Shown piece after piece: positions 60,146 to 64,000 of a stretch of DNA of 64,000 bases. Position numbers and translations under genes: made by a program. The stretch covers positions 990,469 through 1,054,468 of the forward strand of contig JADJTT010000001.1 in assembly GCA_016711045.1 (NCBI GenBank). The letters are read 5' to 3'. The notes below the pieces were generated by a model. It saw nothing but the letters and a program-made list of their open reading frames with translations. It did not search any database and had not been told where the DNA came from. Source of the stretch: Saprospirales bacterium. GTDB taxonomy: Bacteria > Bacteroidota > Bacteroidia > Chitinophagales > Saprospiraceae. Each line of letters opens with the position of its first letter. Position 1 is the first letter of the stretch.

Positions 60146-61045
60146 ATGAAAAAGATTTTATTGCCCACCGATTTTTCCACCTACTCAAAGGTGGCCATTC
60201 AATATGCGCTGGAGTTGTTTGGAAAGGAGGTGTATCCGGAAGAAGCGACGTTTGTGTTAATGCATGCCTTTTCTCCCGACAGTGCACCGATACTTTCGTC
60301 TTCCCCTTACGTCTATGCTTCCCCGATACATCGGCGTGATGTGGTGCGGAATGCCGAGAAGACCCTGGCTGGGGTATGTGCAGAATACAGACAACAGTAC
60401 CCCAAACAAACGATTAAAGAGCGGTTGATAGAAGGTAATCCGGCGGAAGCTATTCTCTATATGGCACAGGAGGAGGAGGTCGATCTGATCGTCATGGGCA
60501 CCATGGGAATGGGAGTCCTGGAAAGAGCGGTGCTGGGTTCGGTTGCATTGGGTGTATCGCGAGATGCGCATTGTCCGGTACTGATCGTCCCGGGTGAAGC
60601 GAAGTTCAAGCGGCCGCAAAAGCTCGTTTTTGCCACCGATTTCCGGAATTTGGAAGACCTGCACATGCTCGACCCGCTCCGTGATCTGGTGGATGTATTT
60701 GAGCCTCATTTTATGTTGTTGCACATCTACACCGAGATGGATACGTCGGCCGAAGAAAAAACCCGGATGAACCATATTCTTCAGGACTATTTCGACACGG
60801 GGGCTTACAGTCATTTCTTCCTGAAACGGCACGATCCGGTGGAGGGGGTGGAAGAATTCGTAGAAGGGTTTGATGTCGATCTTCTGGCCTTGGTCGGGCA
60901 AGAGCGTGGATTCTTTGAGAAGCTATTTCACAAGAGTCTCACCCGGAATATGGTCATTCATTCGGAAATTCCGGTTTTCATTTTGAACCGTATAAAAACC
61001 AAGGAAAAGAATCCGGACTCGAGGCGGGAAGATGCGAAGACCTGA
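60146..61045 (+). CDS. Tandem universal stress protein (UspA x2)
   Basis: A 299-residue protein with two UspA domains. The first (~1-150) starts MKKILLPTDFSTYSKVAIQYA and has the nucleotide-binding GTMGMGVLERAVLGSVALGVSRDAHCPVLIVP. The second (~155-285) starts KLVFATDFRNLEDL and is more diverged, ending NMVIHSEIPVFILN without a clear ATP loop. Start ATG 60146 matches the family; upstream codons in the frame do not. Tandem Usps in Bacteroidota are general stress factors. A dodecin gene follows. Confidence 0.9.
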   Translation: MKKILLPTDFSTYSKVAIQYALELFGKEVYPEEATFVLMHAFSPDSAPILSSSPYVYASPIHRRDVVRNAEKTLAGVCAEYRQQYPKQTIKERLIEGNPAEAILYMAQEEEVDLIVMGTMGMGVLERAVLGSVALGVSRDAHCPVLIVPGEAKFKRPQKLVFATDFRNLEDLHMLDPLRDLVDVFEPHFMLLHIYTEMDTSAEEKTRMNHILQDYFDTGAYSHFFLKRHDPVEGVEEFVEGFDVDLLALVGQERGFFEKLFHKSLTRNMVIHSEIPVFILNRIKTKEKNPDSRREDAKT

Positions 61046-61089
61046 AAAAGAAATTTATTACAAATCCATTTTTAATAAAAACAAGAGAT

Positions 61090-61296
61090 ATGCCCGTAAT
61101 GAAAGTTATCGAGTTGTTGGGTTATTCCGACAAAGGCTGGGAAGATGCTGCACAGAAAATCGTGGACGAAGCCTCCAAAACGGTCAATAATATTCGTTCG
61201 ATCTACATCCATGAACTTTCGGCCAAGGTCGAAAACAACAAGATCGTAGAATACCGGCTCAACGGAAAGGTGACCTTTGAGATAAAAGGGACATAA
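61090..61296 (+). CDS. Dodecin family flavin-binding protein
   Basis: A 68-residue protein matching dodecin: KVIELLGYSDKGWEDAAQKIVDEA and VEYRLNGKVTFEIKG. Dodecins form hollow 12-mers that store or buffer flavins or CoA. It lies 44 bp after the universal stress protein gene, a plausible stress-related pair. Confidence 0.93.
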   Translation: MPVMKVIELLGYSDKGWEDAAQKIVDEASKTVNNIRSIYIHELSAKVENNKIVEYRLNGKVTFEIKGT

Positions 61297-61418
61297 CTCT
61301 TCCCCTAATCTTGAATTTAGAGATGGAAGTACTGACTGCTTGGATTTGCACCCGGAGCGGCCTACTTTTTTATTGACTCAAGATTTCCTCCAGAGGAGAG
61401 TTTTTAGGTTTTATGGCA

Positions 61419-62126
61419 TTAGAGTTTTCTTTTGTTTTCGACGGTGATGGGGGAACCTTTGGCGAGCATGAGGGAGATGGGCTCCATTTCATTGAGCAAG
61501 GCGAAGGGTTTTCCATATACTTTTTCAAAATCGACTTTGATGGCTGAATCGAGCACGGGGTATACCTCCCAGCGTGGGTGGGTGACTTCGTATTCGAATG
61601 TTTTGTGTGGAGTTACCTGGGTGTAGCCCCAATAGTGCTCGGTTATGAATTCGGCTTCGGTGCCGTCGAGGATGGATTGGCTGGTTTTTTCGGCGGTGAG
61701 GGCGAGTGATTGCCATTGACCCTGGCATTTCCAGGCATATTCCACTTGCCGGTTTTCAGCAGTTTCGGTCCAGCGATGACGCATGCGCATAGTGGCGTAG
61801 CGTTCGCGATAGAGCGTATTGGCGACGAATGTGAGGGCTGGTTTAGGCACAATCTCCCGGATGAATACAACGCCCCGTTTCCAGGTGTTGCCATCTTTGT
61901 ATCGCACATAGAATCGCAGATTTACCTCTTCGAAGTTGATATGAAACGGGATAGGGATACCCAGCATGCGGGTATTTTTAAACAAAAAACCTACGAGGCT
62001 GACATAGCAAGTATCGTTCCATGTATCTAGCTCGGTTTTAGCGGGCACGTAGGGTTGGAGGATAGATTGGGGTATGGAATAATTGGCGAGGGCGAGGTTG
62101 AGCCATTGGGCGGAGAGGAAAGGCAT
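61419..62126 (-). CDS. YqjF family (DUF2071) protein
   Basis: A 235-residue protein from ATG 62126 (ATG 62147 adds 7). Recognised from the DUF2071 pattern: LSAQWLNLALANYSIPQSILQPYVP, CYVSLVGFLFKNTRMLGIPIPFHINFEEVNLRFYV and TEHYWGYTQVTPHKTFEYEV. The fold resembles acetoacetate decarboxylase, but function is unassigned. No operon partner is evident. Confidence 0.88.
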   Translation of the reverse strand: MPFLSAQWLNLALANYSIPQSILQPYVPAKTELDTWNDTCYVSLVGFLFKNTRMLGIPIPFHINFEEVNLRFYVRYKDGNTWKRGVVFIREIVPKPALTFVANTLYRERYATMRMRHRWTETAENRQVEYAWKCQGQWQSLALTAEKTSQSILDGTEAEFITEHYWGYTQVTPHKTFEYEVTHPRWEVYPVLDSAIKVDFEKVYGKPFALLNEMEPISLMLAKGSPITVENKRKL

Positions 62127-62185
62127 GATCAAAATTTTATTAAACAATTATTTCGGCTTCGATTTGTTGCTTTTTGATTCAACAT

Positions 62186-62530
62186 TTATTTTTTCATAAT
62201 CCATATTTTGTTTTCGGGGTGGGGCCGCCAGGCGAAGTTGTAGAGATAGAAGAATAGTTGGTTATGTCGGTTGGTGAACGTGCCGGTGTGAAAATCGAAA
62301 TTAAAACCATGGGTGTCGAGGTATATTTTGGGGATGGTAAGGATTTTTTTGTCTTCCCAGGGAAGTTGGGAGAGGATGGCGTGGTTGCGGTGTAGGATGG
62401 CGTCGACCTTCTTGAGGATCTCGTGGTGCGGATCCGTACGGAGTCGGTAGTGGGCATTTTTGCACGGTAGGGAACAATACTTTTTGTCGCTTCGGCCCCG
62501 GAAAGACTTTCCACATTGCAAGCAATTCAT
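62186..62530 (-). CDS. Small zinc-ribbon protein
   Basis: A 114-residue protein. The N-terminal MNCLQCGKSFRGRSDKKYCSLPCKN gives a CxxC...CxxxC zinc ribbon of the kind often annotated in Bacteroidota proteins of unknown function. The remainder is rich in aromatic residues (FNFDFHTGTF, LFFYLYNFAW) and has no named domain I recognise. It is divergent from the recombinase gene, with direct repeats between them. Confidence 0.8.
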   Translation of the reverse strand: MNCLQCGKSFRGRSDKKYCSLPCKNAHYRLRTDPHHEILKKVDAILHRNHAILSQLPWEDKKILTIPKIYLDTHGFNFDFHTGTFTNRHNQLFFYLYNFAWRPHPENKIWIMKK

Positions 62531-62582
62531 AGCGCTTCATTTTGGCGTCTAAGGGGGCCAAAAGGAGGAGCACTAATTTAAA

Positions 62583-62623
62583 CGATTTTATCGGATTATT
62601 ATCAATAAAAGCGATTTTATCGG
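62583..62623. repeat. Direct repeats upstream of the recombinase gene
   Basis: CGATTTTATCGG occurs at 62583-62594 and 62612-62623, spaced 29 bp. The second copy lies within a GCGATT...AATCGC inverted repeat. They are candidate recombinase or regulator binding sites. Confidence 0.65.
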
Positions 62624-62706
62624 TTAATAATCGCTTGAAAACGGCTAATAGAGCTGGCCGATGGCGAAGAATAGGTCGTGTAGTTAGATTTGCGAGAAAA
62701 GAGATT

Positions 62707-63855
62707 ATGGAACAGACGATTTATTGCCAGAAAGCAGTATGTGAGGGGCGGGAATGGATTGCCGTATTTATTCCGAAAGCGGATCGATTGATCGAGCAGG
62801 TGAAGCAGGTAGAGGGGAGGCGTTGGCATCCGGCGGCGAAGTGTTGGTTGGCGCCATACGGACGTAGCAGTTGGGCAGCACTCGGGGCGATTTTTCAAAA
62901 GGATCGATTGGAGTCGAGGCAGGAAGTATTGGTGATTGCGGAGCCTTTGCCTTCAATGCAATCTCGGAAAAGGCCCGAAAAGGAAGTAAGGGAAGTTGGG
63001 CCACCTTTACCGGAAGTTCAGCAGGTGGAGTTATACCGGATGATGGACAAACTGATGTTGAAACGGTATAGTAAAGACACGCATAAGAGTTATACATCGC
63101 ATTTTCGGTGCTATTTGTATGCATTGGAGGGGCGTCCGCCGCAAGACATGGGCAAGGAAGTCATACACCGGTATTTATTGAAGCGGATCCGGGAGGACAA
63201 GATTTCTGAGTCTACTCAAAACGGAATTATCAATGCCTTGAAGTTCTACTACGAGCAGGTTTTAGGGCGACCAAGGGAATATTACGACGTGCAGCGTCCG
63301 AAGAAGCCCAACCCATTGCCGGATGTATTGAGCCTGGAAGAGGTGGTGCGGCTGCTGGAGGCCACCACGAACCTCAAGCACCGGAGTATTCTGATGATGA
63401 TCTATTCGGCTGGTCTCCGGCTGGGCGAGTTGATAAAGCTCCGGCGAGCCGATCTGCACCCTGACCGTTGGCAAGTATTTATCAAGGCCGGAAAGGGGAA
63501 GAAGGATCGCTACTCGATCCTATCGCCCCAGGTTTGGGAAGCGTTGCAGGCATATTTGACGGAGTACAAGCCCCGGTACTGGTTGTTTGAAGGGCAAGAT
63601 GGCGGCGCCTATTCGAGGAGCAGTGTGCAGCAGATCTTCCGTCGGGCGGTTGCCAAGTCGGGGGTCAATCCCTTTGCTACGGTTCACACCCTGCGGCATA
63701 GCTTTGCCACCCATATACACGATCGGGGCGTAGACATCCGTGAAATTCAGGGGTTATTGGGTCATGATTCGATCAAGACCACGGAGATCTACACCCATTT
63801 GGTGAACAAGCGTCCGCTTCAGAGTCCGTTTGACTTTTTAAACTGGAAGAAATGA
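62707..63855 (+). CDS. Tyrosine recombinase with an N-terminal HARP-like module
   Basis: A 382-residue integrase from ATG 62707. Catalytic residues of the C-terminal domain are present: R238 (SAGLRLGEL), a Lys in AGKGKKDR (~263), H327-R330 (HTLRHSFATH), H353 (LLGHDS) and Tyr362 (EIYTH). A SAM-like core-binding domain spans ~105-195. The first ~60 residues (IPKADRLIEQVKQVEGRRWHPAAKCWLAP) resemble the short GRRW...KxW module of HARP-type proteins, seen also in some other Bacteroidota integrases. It could mark a mobile or integron-like element extending beyond the window. Confidence 0.9.
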   Translation: MEQTIYCQKAVCEGREWIAVFIPKADRLIEQVKQVEGRRWHPAAKCWLAPYGRSSWAALGAIFQKDRLESRQEVLVIAEPLPSMQSRKRPEKEVREVGPPLPEVQQVELYRMMDKLMLKRYSKDTHKSYTSHFRCYLYALEGRPPQDMGKEVIHRYLLKRIREDKISESTQNGIINALKFYYEQVLGRPREYYDVQRPKKPNPLPDVLSLEEVVRLLEATTNLKHRSILMMIYSAGLRLGELIKLRRADLHPDRWQVFIKAGKGKKDRYSILSPQVWEALQAYLTEYKPRYWLFEGQDGGAYSRSSVQQIFRRAVAKSGVNPFATVHTLRHSFATHIHDRGVDIREIQGLLGHDSIKTTEIYTHLVNKRPLQSPFDFLNWKK

Positions 63856-64000
63856 GTGAAGAGGTCTTTACATATCCCTTTTTATGGGTTATATTTGGGA
63901 GACTTCCCTTGGCCTTTTGGGATGAAATGGTTGTGTTTATAGGAGAAAAAGGAGTGCGGATGGAAGGGATATATATGCAATATGTGATTATACAAATGTT

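Noticed and set aside
63856..64000. attC-like or cassette sequence after the recombinase
   Set aside because: Only 145 bp are visible, and they show no clear inverted repeat or ORF.

Overview
The window comes from a Bacteroidota genome, most likely a Saprospiria-type organism. The grounds are: T9SS-style sorting tails and HYR-repeat surface proteins; a type 2 IPP isomerase, class II HMG-CoA reductase and GYDIA-type GHMP kinase cluster; duplicated OmpH/Skp genes followed by murI; DbpA-type DEAD helicase; DUF58/MoxR operon; Bacteroidota-like -7 promoter boxes (TAnnTTTG); and almost no Shine-Dalgarno sequences. Base composition is near 50% GC and gene density is high. No rRNA, tRNA, CRISPR array or transposase was seen. 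This placement is inference from gene content; no marker phylogeny could be run.

Layout. 1-2889: 5' part of a giant secreted HYR protein (minus). 2969-7368 (minus): ligA, rlmD (frame-broken) and an RDD membrane protein. 7491-13696 (plus): five-gene membrane/ATPase operon SpoIIM-like, DUF4129-like, DUF4350, MoxR, DUF58. 13995-18208 (plus): M28 peptidase, hpt, inositol monophosphatase, ABC permease. 18228-20441: alkane monooxygenase (minus), divergent from a fused flavin/[2Fe-2S] reductase. 20495-23806 (minus): rplM-rpsI-rpsB-tsf-pyrH. 24228-28387 (plus): mevalonate/isoprenoid genes plus an FNR-like reductase. 28378-34135 (minus): two OmpH chaperones, murI and a fused 5-oxoprolinase. 34378-41766 (plus): hutH, PagL-like protein, M48 peptidase lipoprotein, OmpA/PD40 protein, PAP2-like protein, kmo. 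41767-46771: T9SS cargo with a CxxCH motif, an acyltransferase, a CotH protein, a Kir channel. 46813-50167 (minus): uppS-bamA. 50296-51727 (plus): WecA-like transferase and crcB. 51739-55673 (minus): membrane protein, winged-helix regulator, creD, VWA lipoprotein. 55804-60107 (minus): truncated NmrA-like gene, ferredoxin, U32 protein (frame-broken), DEAD helicase. 60146-64000: universal stress protein, dodecin, YqjF/DUF2071, zinc-ribbon protein, tyrosine recombinase.

Themes. Envelope biogenesis dominates (bamA, two skp-like genes, uppS, murI, WecA-like, PagL-like, OmpA). The usual Bacteroidota block uppS-bamA-ompH-ompH-murI appears split by about 12.7 kb of mostly plus-strand genes. Redox partners sit beside the enzymes that may need them: AlkB with a fused reductase, and the U32 enzyme with a ferredoxin. 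Three genes (rlmD, WecA-like, U32) each lose frame at a homopolymer in a way one added base would repair. That points to sequence error, although the rlmD site is also a textbook A_AAA_AAG slippery heptamer.

The least explained signal is a set of long, near-perfect hairpins of unrelated sequence. Five of them end 11-14 nt before a start codon, one lies inside the signal-peptide region of the giant protein, and one pair forms overlapping palindromes in the rplM/fni divergent region. A 7-bp tandem repeat in the last codons of creD encodes the same heptapeptide in all three frames.
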